Source: Lachnospiraceae bacterium (GTDB lineage Bacteria; Bacillota; Clostridia; Lachnospirales; Lachnospiraceae). Taken from it: a stretch of DNA of 64,000 nucleotides. Shown in pieces: positions 25,246-34,040 of the stretch (positions are counted from its first letter, which is position 1; each line of letters opens with the position of its first letter). Under the pieces are notes generated by a model. It did not search any database. It was not told the DNA's origin and worked only from the letters and a program-made list of their open reading frames with translations. Position numbers and translations under genes: made by a program. The stretch is from positions 1-64,000 of the forward strand of contig JAIEFE010000017.1 in assembly GCA_029067085.1 (NCBI GenBank), written 5' to 3'.

Positions 25246-25911
25246 CTAGTTGAGTACATACTCAGAAATGATCATTCTCCCCGTAGTGCTGTCATCAGGA
25301 TCAAGCGTCAGGGAATATTTTCCTTTCTTCCATATACACCTGCCGCTGTCCAAAATCTCCGGCTCTGCTCCCAGCTGCTCTGAAATGGCTTCCTTTGTCA
25401 CTTCCGAAAGAGGTATGTCCAAAACTGATGCCTGATCCGATTCCTTATGAAAAGCTGCTACTTCAATCTTGGAAACAAGACATTCCGGCAGTGGCTTTGA
25501 TTTCCACTCTTCCTTGTTATAGATCGTGACACGCGCACAGGCAGTTCCTTCCTTCACCATGATCAGATTATAATAGGAATGGGGATCTGCTTCCGCCGCC
25601 GGATCTATGACCTCAGAATAATAGAAACCTCCTACGTCATTCATCCACTCGCCGTGCTCACTATCCGAAAGTTCATACCCCGCCTGCAGAATCTCCTGCA
25701 CGGTTGTTTCTCCCGGTATTACCGTAATATTCGCTACACGAATCGGATAAGGCTCTCCGGAAAATACATGGTTACGGTCTAAAAAATAGAACGCAATGAA
25801 AAGGACTGCAAAAAACACAAGCGTCCCTATCTTCGAAAGCATTTTCTTTTTCTTTCCTTCCGGCGTCTGTTCCTCGGCTTTTCGCACTTCTTCCTGATTA
25901 ATTATTTTCAT
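25246..25911 (-). CDS. Membrane-anchored protein of unknown function
   Basis: About 221 residues from an ATG at 25911 with GGGAG upstream; the longer frame to 26052 only overlaps the previous gene. The N-terminus is cytoplasmic and charged, followed by one transmembrane helix (IGTLVFFAVLFIAFYFLD) and an extracellular domain with alternating beta-type segments (VANITVIPGETTVQEILQAG, KGKYSLTLDPDDSTTGRMII). No family is recognised. It overlaps the membrane protein at 25898-26584 by 14 bases, so the two are coupled. Confidence 0.6.
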   Translation of the reverse strand: MKIINQEEVRKAEEQTPEGKKKKMLSKIGTLVFFAVLFIAFYFLDRNHVFSGEPYPIRVANITVIPGETTVQEILQAGYELSDSEHGEWMNDVGGFYYSEVIDPAAEADPHSYYNLIMVKEGTACARVTIYNKEEWKSKPLPECLVSKIEVAAFHKESDQASVLDIPLSEVTKEAISEQLGAEPEILDSGRCIWKKGKYSLTLDPDDSTTGRMIISEYVLN

Positions 25912-26584
25912 ACTGCTCTCCCGAAAGTTCCTGAATCGCCCGAAGCACCTCGTCACGCCACGAACGCTTTCCAAAAATATACACATCATCGCTCTGCTGC
26001 GTCTGATTTCCTCTGTAATAAAAAGACATCGGATAGGATTCATCCGACACACGCACTGTCATACCACCGCCTCTGGCCCGGTAAGTATCTTCTCTCACAT
26101 CCAGCTCGATGCGCTCCGTCTTCCATAGCTGTACGATCTGAAAAGCACCTTTGTCACAGGAAAAGGTCAGATAATCTTTGGTAATGCGCGCTACATTAAC
26201 CCCCTCAGACCAGCTCTTCCAGCTAAGCTCCCGCACCTCTATATCCGTCTCCTCGCCCAGCATCTGCTTTGCCATATTCTCCCGTTCTGTCTGTGAAAGA
26301 CCCTCAAGCAGTTTTTTTATATTCTTTCCGTATCGCTTCACCGGATTGCTGAGGCCGATCCCGATCCATGTGATCAGACCTAAAATGATTCCGATCAAAA
26401 AACTTGCCGGCACCCCCTTCCAGAAATCAGGCTCTCCGTTTGACAGTCCGCCTACAAGAGAGAGAAGCGATAATGCAAAAGGCACGATCAAACAATAGAG
26501 CCCCGTCCTCTGCATCTGTTGTTTTCTCTGTTTTTTGATCCATTCTTCCTCTCTCGCAAACCATCTTTCATAACAAGTTCCCAT
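25898..26584 (-). CDS. Two-helix membrane protein of unknown function
   Basis: About 228 residues from the ATG at 26584 (MGTCYERWFAREEEWIKKQR), preceded by GGAGG. Two transmembrane helices (LYCLIVPFALSLLSLVGGLS and ASFLIGIILGLITWIGIGLS) are followed by a cytoplasmic domain of about 130 residues with a pleckstrin-like pattern of strands (ARITKDYLTFSCDKGAFQIV, RIELDVREDTYRARGGG). No known function. It is the first gene of the pair with 25246. Confidence 0.6.
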   Translation of the reverse strand: MGTCYERWFAREEEWIKKQRKQQMQRTGLYCLIVPFALSLLSLVGGLSNGEPDFWKGVPASFLIGIILGLITWIGIGLSNPVKRYGKNIKKLLEGLSQTERENMAKQMLGEETDIEVRELSWKSWSEGVNVARITKDYLTFSCDKGAFQIVQLWKTERIELDVREDTYRARGGGMTVRVSDESYPMSFYYRGNQTQQSDDVYIFGKRSWRDEVLRAIQELSGEQYENN

Positions 26585-26735
26585 ATCGTTACCTCCACCT
26601 TTCCTCAGCCGTTTTCCTGACACAAAAAGTGATAACTTCTGAAAACTTCAGGTTTCTTAACCAGCCGTTCATGTTATCAGTCTGTAATCTTCCCGACTGC
26701 GCTTTTACTCTCTTTCGCAGTTACTATTTTACTAA

Positions 26736-26765
26736 ATAATAAAAGAAATTTCTCTTATATGTCAA
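26736..26765 (-). promoter_or_regulatory. Promoter of the 26584 gene pair
   Basis: On the minus strand TTGACA (26760-26765) and TATTAT (26736-26741) are 18 bp apart, in the 210-base gap before the membrane-protein pair. Confidence 0.55.
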
Positions 26766-26793
26766 AAACAGGGGGTTTTTTGTCAAAATCTCC

Positions 26794-27231
26794 CTAATCA
26801 TCTGAGCAGCGTTTCTTTAACGCGTCTCTTAAATATTCGTAACGTTTCCGCTTCTCCTCCTTCGCGAAATGCACTTCGCGAAACTGCTCGGGGTTATCCT
26901 GATAGCAAAGCTTTTCCTCCCCAAACTGCTCGCTGGTCAGATCAAATACGCTTTCCCCCACCACGTTGTAGCAGTGAAAGGTTCCTCCCTCTCTGGGAAT
27001 CCCGTAGACCTTCCCGCCGAAGATATCCTGCACCAGAAATGCCGTGATAGAACATTGTCCGAGCGTCTTATTTTCCGCGTTCCAGTCCCCTCGCAGCCTG
27101 GGCGCACAGGTGTACTCACACCAGATTTCAGACAGGGCGTCGTAGAGCTTCCTCGGCGTCTCGATTCCTTTATACTCTTGTGTGGTGGCCGGAACGCTCG
27201 CACATTCCCAGCCGTAAAAGCGATAATCCAT
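26794..27231 (-). CDS. YunG-like hypothetical protein
   Basis: 145 residues from an ATG at 27231 with GAGGAG upstream; the longer frame lacks a site. The order LYDALSEIWCEYTCAPR, LGQCSITAFLVQDIFGGKVY, then HCYNVVGESVFDLTSEQF matches the YunG group, whose conserved Cys, His and Asp recall a papain-like fold. No activity is known. It stands alone between two minus-strand transcription units. Confidence 0.55.
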   Translation of the reverse strand: MDYRFYGWECASVPATTQEYKGIETPRKLYDALSEIWCEYTCAPRLRGDWNAENKTLGQCSITAFLVQDIFGGKVYGIPREGGTFHCYNVVGESVFDLTSEQFGEEKLCYQDNPEQFREVHFAKEEKRKRYEYLRDALKKRCSDD

Positions 27232-27329
27232 ACTGATCTCCTCTCGTCTCCGATGCACATGACGCTGCACATTCTATATTATAGCGGTCACTCTATACCA
27301 CGTCAAGAAAGGGAGAAGGCGCTTGCTCT

Positions 27330-27503
27330 TCACTCCTCAGTCGCCATATGATCCAGCGCATACTCACACGCCTGAATCACAAAACCTGAAAATGTCACAT
27401 CATTCCCTTTAATCGCTTCTTCAATCCGCTCCACTAATTCCAAAGGGAAGCGGATAGATTTCGTTTCGCTTTCTTTTCTGTCCGACCTGATTTGAAAAGC
27501 CAT
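27330..27503 (-). CDS. Small ribbon-helix-helix-like DNA-binding protein
   Basis: 57 residues starting MAFQIRSDRKESETKSIRFP, then LELVERIEEAIKGNDVTFSG and FVIQACEYALDHM. The short strand SIRFPLE followed by two helices is the ribbon-helix-helix pattern of the Arc/YlcI type. GGGGGTG precedes the ATG. Ribbon-helix-helix proteins bind clustered short sites, and five or more TTGCA words lie just upstream (27530-27622), so autoregulation and control of the divergent glycosyltransferase are likely. Confidence 0.65.
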   Translation of the reverse strand: MAFQIRSDRKESETKSIRFPLELVERIEEAIKGNDVTFSGFVIQACEYALDHMATEE

Positions 27504-27529
27504 ATTTGCACCCCCATTTCTAATACAAT

Positions 27530-27622
27530 TTTATTGCAAAACAGTATTTTTATGAGTATTGCATTTTGCATTTCTAATATTTATTTTTTAGCAATTATTA
27601 TGTATTGCATATTGTATTGCAT
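27530..27622. promoter_or_regulatory. Cluster of TTGCA-type sites between divergent genes
   Basis: The region has TGCAAAA and TTTTGCA in inverted order, ATTGCA repeated several times, and a 12-bp direct repeat with TGTATTGCAT at 27601-27610 and 27613-27622. It is a likely binding region for the ribbon-helix-helix protein at 27330 and lies upstream of the glycosyltransferase. Confidence 0.5.
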
Positions 27623-27682
27623 CAAAAGGAGAAGTCTGCTATAATCAAAGCGAATTGCACTAAAGAGAGGTTTTGAAGATAA

Positions 27683-28936
27683 ATGAATAAATGGGATCTA
27701 AAAAATTTGAGACCTATTGACCTATTTTTAGTCATAAGTCTCTTCATTACAGGTATGTTTCTGTTAGGAAATGTCTTTACAAAAGGAGCGCTGTTTGAGA
27801 AATGTGTATTGAGCAGTTCTTTTCTTTTTTCAGATTATTTTTATCATATCGCCGGCAGTTCTGACACCGATATCATGTATTCTTATGGCGACCCCTATTC
27901 GTTTCCGCCATTTGCTTATTTCTTATATTCCTTATTATGGAGTATGAATCCCTATAAGGACAGTGAAAGTATACTCAACTGGCAAAATTATAGAAATGCC
28001 GACAATGCCATGGTTGTTTTTGTTGCATATAACATGCTGTTAATGATGATGATGCTGTACTGCATTCATCAGCATTTCCATAATTGGAGCATAAAATATA
28101 CGATTTTGCTGCCGACTGCTCTTCTGCTGTCTTATCCTTTTCTGTGCACATCCGTACAAAGAGGCAACGTTGTCATACTTGTCGCTATCATGCTCACATT
28201 AGCGTGGTTATGGATTGATTCCGAAAATAAATGGAAGCAGGAACTCGCCCTGCTTTTCATCGCCTTTTCCGCCGGATTCAAGTTGTATCCCGCCCTGACC
28301 GGCATACTATATATTAAGAGGAAAGACTGGAAAAGAGCCGCCAGACTTTTCCTCTACGGGATCATTGTGACTTTTGTACCGTTTCTATTCTTCGGCGGCT
28401 TCCATGGGATGCAAAGCCTGATCCATACCCTGACTGATTTTGCCACAGGCATTGACTCTCAAAAAACCAATACGGTATGCGGATTCGCAAAATGGTTTGG
28501 AGAAAAAATCGGTATGACTGCTTCTGTTTCCGATCAATTTGGAATTATAATCAATTATCTGTTTTTTGCTGCTTCTATTTTCTTCTTTTTCCTCAGTCAA
28601 AAGAAATGGCAGGAAGCTCTGTTCTTAAGCGGGATTCTTGTTTCTTTTATTCCCTCTAACTGGGAGTATACTCTGGTATACTATCTGCCGGTCCTGTTGC
28701 TCTTTATGAAAGAACATGACAAAGCATTTGCAGAAAACAATGCAAAAGCAAATATTCTGGTCATTTTTCACGCAGTGTCATTTGCCTTGATTTTCTCCGT
28801 CGATTTTTTCATGCTGTATTATCGGTATGGCCTGATATCAGGCATATTTATGGTCACTTACCTCATGATTGCCGTGAATATGATTCTCATATTATCGGAA
28901 AAATGCCGCAGCCGTTCTCTCATTTCTCTCCCCTGA
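27683..28936 (+). CDS. GT87-like polyprenol-dependent membrane glycosyltransferase
   Basis: 417 residues with about ten hydrophobic segments. An early aspartate in SDTDIMYSYGDPYSFPPFAY, near the first extracellular loop, and the word QRGNVVILVAIMLTLAWLW are typical of the DUF2029/GT87 family of polyprenol-phosphate mannosyl- or arabinosyl-type transferases. The substrate cannot be given. It is AT-rich, stands alone, and starts a block of unusual composition that runs to about 31.9 kb. Confidence 0.7.
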   Translation: MNKWDLKNLRPIDLFLVISLFITGMFLLGNVFTKGALFEKCVLSSSFLFSDYFYHIAGSSDTDIMYSYGDPYSFPPFAYFLYSLLWSMNPYKDSESILNWQNYRNADNAMVVFVAYNMLLMMMMLYCIHQHFHNWSIKYTILLPTALLLSYPFLCTSVQRGNVVILVAIMLTLAWLWIDSENKWKQELALLFIAFSAGFKLYPALTGILYIKRKDWKRAARLFLYGIIVTFVPFLFFGGFHGMQSLIHTLTDFATGIDSQKTNTVCGFAKWFGEKIGMTASVSDQFGIIINYLFFAASIFFFFLSQKKWQEALFLSGILVSFIPSNWEYTLVYYLPVLLLFMKEHDKAFAENNAKANILVIFHAVSFALIFSVDFFMLYYRYGLISGIFMVTYLMIAVNMILILSEKCRSRSLISLP

Positions 28937-29227
28937 ATTCAGGCAGTTATCTATATTACACATATATTACGAATTGTTACTCTACAAAAACATTGAAAGT
29001 TTTGTACAAAACCATTTTGTCTTCAAAATAAAGAAATGTCGAATTCAAGCCATTTATGACTTATTCGACACTCCATGTTTTTGTTATTACACAATCTCTG
29101 CACCTTCATGGCCGCTTCTGAAGCTTCTACAAATTTACTGGAATTTTGAGGTTGGTTGTATGCCGTATGTATATAGCGATTGTCTGACAATTTCATACTA
29201 GACTTAGTTCCACCTCTCCTCTCACTT
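28937..29227. other. AT-rich intergenic region with palindromes and two 0A-box words
   Basis: No convincing gene lies here; a 71-codon minus-strand frame at 29023-29238 has no clear homology. A perfect palindrome GTTTTGTACAAAAC is at 28999-29012. TGTCGAAT (29037-29044) and ATTCGACA (29063-29070) are inverted copies of the Spo0A-box word TGTCGAA; they could also form a transcript hairpin. Confidence 0.5.
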
Positions 29228-30688
29228 TTATCTCCCAATCAGCACACAGACATGATATAAAACAGTATCACAACCATTTCTATTATGCACAGTTTTCATC
29301 ACACGAATATCGGAGTAAGGGAAATCTTCTACTCTAAAACTATCGTCAAACGAACTTAGCGAATACGGATATTGATATTCTTTTATGTGTTTAGAATATT
29401 TCTCACAAAACTCACTAAAATTGGATACACTAACATATGACAATACTATATTAAAAATATTACCGACAGTATCGTAACTGAAAATTTTATCTATATGACT
29501 ATCCAAATATGAAGTATTAAGACTATCCAAATTTAACGCTTCAATTATAGTTACAGGCAAACAATCTTCTTCAATTAAAATATCAACTTCACCAGCACAT
29601 TTCCCAACAAGTGAGCTTCCTCTTCTGGTTTGATCTATCACATCATACTTCGCCATTTTTAACAAATCTCTTATAAAGTCATTTCTTTTATTTTCTGATA
29701 TTTTAAAGTATGTAGAATTTGATTGCAATTTAACACATGCCGCCAATAAATCTTGTAAAATTGTTACTTCGCTATTCTTTCTTTTTTCTCTTCTCCTCTC
29801 TTTCATTATATTTTCCCAATTATCCCATATTGAATTCAATTCATTTTCAATGTCTTGCTTTGACTTTTGCAGCTCAAGGTAATGCTTTTTATTAGCATCA
29901 TCCTTTTCAAAGTGACTAAAATATTGCCTTTTCCATTGTCCAATTCTCTTCAAATCCTTCTTTATTTTAGTATCTAAAATGTCTTCTTTAACTTCCTTAT
30001 ATGCTTGCGCCTCTATCAGTACCTTTCTAATAGCTTTACATTGTTTTGAATTCCCTTTTTCAGCCTCATTTTTTAGCTTCTCATATAAGCAATAATATTT
30101 CTCAATGTTTTTATACTTTTCTAATTGATTCTCAATATTTTCTCTCTTTTTTATATATTCCGCTATTTTTTCAACCATATCCTTTATCATCACATAAATA
30201 TTCGTACTTTGTCCTACTGGTATTACCTTATATCTATTTCCAATGAGGTCATATAAAAACAAACACGGAATTTCTTTCTCCGTTATATTATAGCTCGTAG
30301 CAAATTCTGTAATCGTCTGTGAATGTCTTTGTTTCCAGTTAATTTTTTTATATCCACCATATAGATATTCAAATGGTCCATTATTATCCTCTACACCTCT
30401 ACCATTTAGTAGCTCGACAAATGGACACATTACTCCTTCATATGATTTTTTCCCAGGCATGTGAAAAAAAGATGCTCTTTCTCTAGCCTTAGGCGTTGAA
30501 AATACAAATAATATTTTATCACCTGTTAAATCATTCAACGACGCCCAATCTTCCTCTAGTTTTTCATAAAAATCTTTTGCATCGGAATACCTCGCTATTA
30601 AAGATATGATTAAGACATAGCCTTTACTTTTTGCTTTGGGAATACATCTTTGAAAATATTCACTCAACCCTATATAAGTAACTTGCAT
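29228..30688 (-). CDS. Putative defence effector: thioredoxin-like N-terminus, coiled coil, restriction-endonuclease-like C-terminus
   Basis: 486 residues, clearly AT-rich. Residues 1-160 have alternating strands and helices (VLIISLIARYSDAKDFYEKL, then DWASLNDLTGDKILFVF, later EKEIPCLFLYDLIGN) in a thioredoxin-like order. Residues 165-310 are a highly charged coiled coil. Residues 335-440 resemble a PD-(D/E)XK nuclease: FIRDLLKMAKYDVIDQTRRG, then GEVDILI at 366-372 and IIEAL at 381-385. The usual ExK lysine is not obvious, so catalysis is uncertain. Start MQVTYIGLSE has AAGGAG upstream. A toxin-antitoxin pair lies next to it. The role is inference from domain type. Confidence 0.5.
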   Translation of the reverse strand: MQVTYIGLSEYFQRCIPKAKSKGYVLIISLIARYSDAKDFYEKLEEDWASLNDLTGDKILFVFSTPKARERASFFHMPGKKSYEGVMCPFVELLNGRGVEDNNGPFEYLYGGYKKINWKQRHSQTITEFATSYNITEKEIPCLFLYDLIGNRYKVIPVGQSTNIYVMIKDMVEKIAEYIKKRENIENQLEKYKNIEKYYCLYEKLKNEAEKGNSKQCKAIRKVLIEAQAYKEVKEDILDTKIKKDLKRIGQWKRQYFSHFEKDDANKKHYLELQKSKQDIENELNSIWDNWENIMKERRREKRKNSEVTILQDLLAACVKLQSNSTYFKISENKRNDFIRDLLKMAKYDVIDQTRRGSSLVGKCAGEVDILIEEDCLPVTIIEALNLDSLNTSYLDSHIDKIFSYDTVGNIFNIVLSYVSVSNFSEFCEKYSKHIKEYQYPYSLSSFDDSFRVEDFPYSDIRVMKTVHNRNGCDTVLYHVCVLIGR

Positions 30689-30869
30689 AAGATTTTTCTC
30701 CTTTTTGTTTCTTAACCTTATCTAAAATATCACGATAATATTCTGATATTGCTTCACAACTTAGCGTTCATCATAAACATGCTTCCAATTTTATCCCCAC
30801 AAAACAACATATGCATATTACTTTTAAAGTTCATTTTATTATATAAAAGTTTTGCCTTTTCAGCTTAAT

Positions 30870-31163
30870 TTAAAATATCTGCGTAATATCCTGATAGCGA
30901 TTTATCACTCGGAAAATTTCCACATACTCGTCCCCGATCTTATATAACACTACATAATTTCCACAGATTACATACTTATAATTCGTTCGGAAGCTGACCC
31001 TCTTAGCGAGATCGGCTCCCATATACGGAAATTGTTGTATATTTTCAATTTGAGCATATATCTCCTGAATGGTTTTTACTGCCATATCTTCATTGTCTTC
31101 AGCAATATACTCTTTAATATTCTTTAAATCCTCTGCTACAACAGGGTTAATTCGTAATTTCAT
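30870..31163 (-). CDS. ParE/RelE-family toxin
   Basis: 97 residues. The words INPVVAEDLKNIKEYIAEDN, IQQFPYMGADLAKRV, YKYVICGNYVVLYKIGDEYV and FRVINRYQDI follow the ParE/RelE fold, with the conserved terminal Arg in RVINR. Such toxins cleave ribosome-bound mRNA or poison gyrase; the class cannot be settled from this. It starts 7 bases after the antitoxin stop, so the pair is one operon. Confidence 0.88.
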   Translation of the reverse strand: MKLRINPVVAEDLKNIKEYIAEDNEDMAVKTIQEIYAQIENIQQFPYMGADLAKRVSFRTNYKYVICGNYVVLYKIGDEYVEIFRVINRYQDITQIF

Positions 31164-31169
31164 CATAGA

Positions 31170-31418
31170 CTACACCCCGACAGATGCTTTCAACACGTCC
31201 ATACTCATCCATGCACTTTCGTCTTTAACTGCTTCTTCTGCTTCCTGCAGCTTTATCAACAACTTTTTCTCAGCCTTTTCGCGTTCATAGTCCTCAATAT
31301 CCATAACCACAAACTTGCCTCTGCCATTTTTGGTTAAAAATACAGGTTCGCCAGTCCGGCAATTTTTTAATACTTCACTATAATTTCTTAAATCTGATAC
31401 AGGTAATATATTAGGCAT
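31170..31418 (-). CDS. Phd/YefM-family antitoxin
   Basis: 82 residues from an ATG at 31418 preceded by AAAGGAAG; the longer frame to 31547 crosses the promoter. The N-terminus MPNILPVSDLRNYSEVLKNC and EPVFLTKNGRGKFVVMDIED are the Phd/YefM DNA-binding region, and the acidic C-terminal helix would wrap the toxin. It is expected to repress its own operon at the palindrome 31478-31509, alone or with the toxin. Confidence 0.88.
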   Translation of the reverse strand: MPNILPVSDLRNYSEVLKNCRTGEPVFLTKNGRGKFVVMDIEDYEREKAEKKLLIKLQEAEEAVKDESAWMSMDVLKASVGV

Positions 31419-31463
31419 AAAATCAACTTCCTTTCTAGATATATTTTTACAACTTACATATAT

Positions 31464-31509
31464 ATTATACGAAAGAAAGCTGTAAAATTCAACGTAGAAT
31501 TTTACAGCT
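31464..31509 (-). promoter_or_regulatory. Promoter and operator of the toxin-antitoxin operon
   Basis: On the minus strand TTGAAT (31487-31492) and TATAAT (31464-31469) are 17 bp apart. A perfect inverted repeat with 13-bp arms, AGCTGTAAAATTC and GAATTTTACAGCT (31478-31509, 6-bp centre), covers the -35 box. Confidence 0.85.
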
Positions 31510-31874
31510 AAAGCTAAGTATTTGACAAATGAGAGAATAAAAGGCACTTTTTCTAAAACTTATACACTTTCCTCATCAAGCAATATCCGATACCAAGGAG
31601 GTATCGTGTCTGTCCTTAAATCTCTTTAAATTTAGCAGTATTCCCATTTGTCTTTTGAAATATATGTATTGACTATCTGATCTCTCATGGAATGTTCCTT
31701 TCCACTCTAAACGGCGCTCTTGAATATATTTTTCCAATATTCATCATATTTTTAAACCTTTTAAAACAGTGTGTACCACCTGTATACCACGTGTATATAA
31801 CGACCTCAAAACAACTTAAATTTTCATAAATTTATGAATATTCTGACAATTCTTTTTTAACAACATAACAAGAA
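31510..31874. other. AT-rich region with direct repeats and palindromes
   Basis: No gene can be supported. Visible structure: hairpin CGATACC-AAGGA-GGTATCG (31588-31606); three tandem 11-bp units of the form TGTRTACCACS (31770-31780, 31781-31791, 31792-31802, the last degenerate); and a perfect 16-bp palindrome TTCATAAATTTATGAA (31823-31838). It may be a regulator-binding or attachment-like region. Confidence 0.5.
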
Positions 31875-31905
31875 AAGTCCCATAAACTCAATGTTTACAG
31901 GACTT
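31875..31905 (-). terminator. Terminator of gdhA
   Basis: AAGTCC-CA-TAAAC and GTTTA-CA-GGACTT form a stem with one internal mismatch pair; the minus strand continues with TTTTCTTG. It lies 34 bases after the gdhA stop. Confidence 0.75.
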
Positions 31906-31938
31906 AACTATATCATTTATTATCTTAGCAAGTTGTGA

Positions 31939-33372
<1,434 letters not shown>

Positions 33373-33430
33373 TTAAAGTGTAAAAATTTTTATGATTTTT
33401 TTAGAGAAATTGTACAATAATACCAAAATA

Positions 33431-33444
33431 CTTGTATACATTAC
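33431..33444. promoter_or_regulatory. Upstream TGTATACA site of gdhA
   Basis: Identical 14-mer to 33307-33320, 124 bp away and about 75 bp upstream of the -35 box. The pair would allow binding by a dimeric, for example GntR-type, regulator with looping. Confidence 0.6.
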
Positions 33445-33499
33445 TAATAAAGAAAATGATTCATGCCATTCACTCTTCTGCACAAACAAAACCTCACAG

Positions 33500-33931
33500 C
33501 TATAGATACTCTTTCATACGTTCTATGCTCCTCTCCTCAAAATCCATCAACTCTTTGGCAAGCTCCACGGTATCATCTCCGGCCATCCCGTTGTGCTTTA
33601 AGCTCTTCCACATACTGGTGATGCCTCTGTTACTGCCCTGGATCATCATTTCAGCCAAATGCTCCTTACTGATATTGAAGGCAGTGTTTGCGTGGATACT
33701 GCCCTTTAATGCCATATCACTGAGCTGATTGGGGCGATATCCCTCTCCGTCCTCCCGCAGGATCATATCAAGCGCCCTGTTGTGAAGATCTGCATAGTGC
33801 AGGGATTGTCTGGATAGGGTCATGGAAAAGTCGTCATTCTCAATCTTGTCCAGGATCGTGTCGATAGCAGTCATGCCCATCTGCGTATTTTTCTGAATTT
33901 CCTTTAATATCATCTCATCATCATGCTTCAT
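33500..33931 (-). CDS. Ferritin-like four-helix-bundle protein, paralogue of the gene at 1957
   Basis: 143 residues, all helical, no signal peptide. The layout MILKEIQKNTQMGMTAIDTI, SDMALKGSIHANTAF, MIQGSNRGITSMWKSLKHN and LMDFEERSIERMKEYL parallels the protein at 1957 helix by helix. The second copy is slightly shorter in its middle loop. Function unknown; di-iron ligands are not clear. It stands alone between gdhA and the SH3 protein with GGAGGG upstream. Confidence 0.6.
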   Translation of the reverse strand: MKHDDEMILKEIQKNTQMGMTAIDTILDKIENDDFSMTLSRQSLHYADLHNRALDMILREDGEGYRPNQLSDMALKGSIHANTAFNISKEHLAEMMIQGSNRGITSMWKSLKHNGMAGDDTVELAKELMDFEERSIERMKEYL

Positions 33932-33976
33932 TGTCGCTCCATCCCTCCTTTTCCTGACTCTGCTTATATACGAAGA

Positions 33977-34007
33977 AAGCAGGTGAGCCCGTCTTGCTCA
34001 CCTGCTT
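33977..34007 (-). terminator. Terminator after the SH3-domain gene
   Basis: AAGCAGGTGAGC and GCTCACCTGCTT form a perfect 12-bp stem with a 7-nt loop. It lies 34 bases beyond the gene at 34041. The minus strand continues TTCTTCG; on the plus strand a run of T also follows, so it may act both ways. Confidence 0.85.
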
Positions 34008-34040
34008 AGTCTTGCCTTTTTTTCGGTTTTTAATCAATGC

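Noticed and set aside
28999-29012. GTTTTGTACAAAAC palindrome as an insertion-sequence end
   Set aside because: No matching partner end or target duplication was found nearby.
29023-29238. 71-codon minus-strand frame downstream of the 486-aa gene
   Set aside because: No convincing ribosome-binding site or family; it spans the palindromes of a gap. Possible but not supported.
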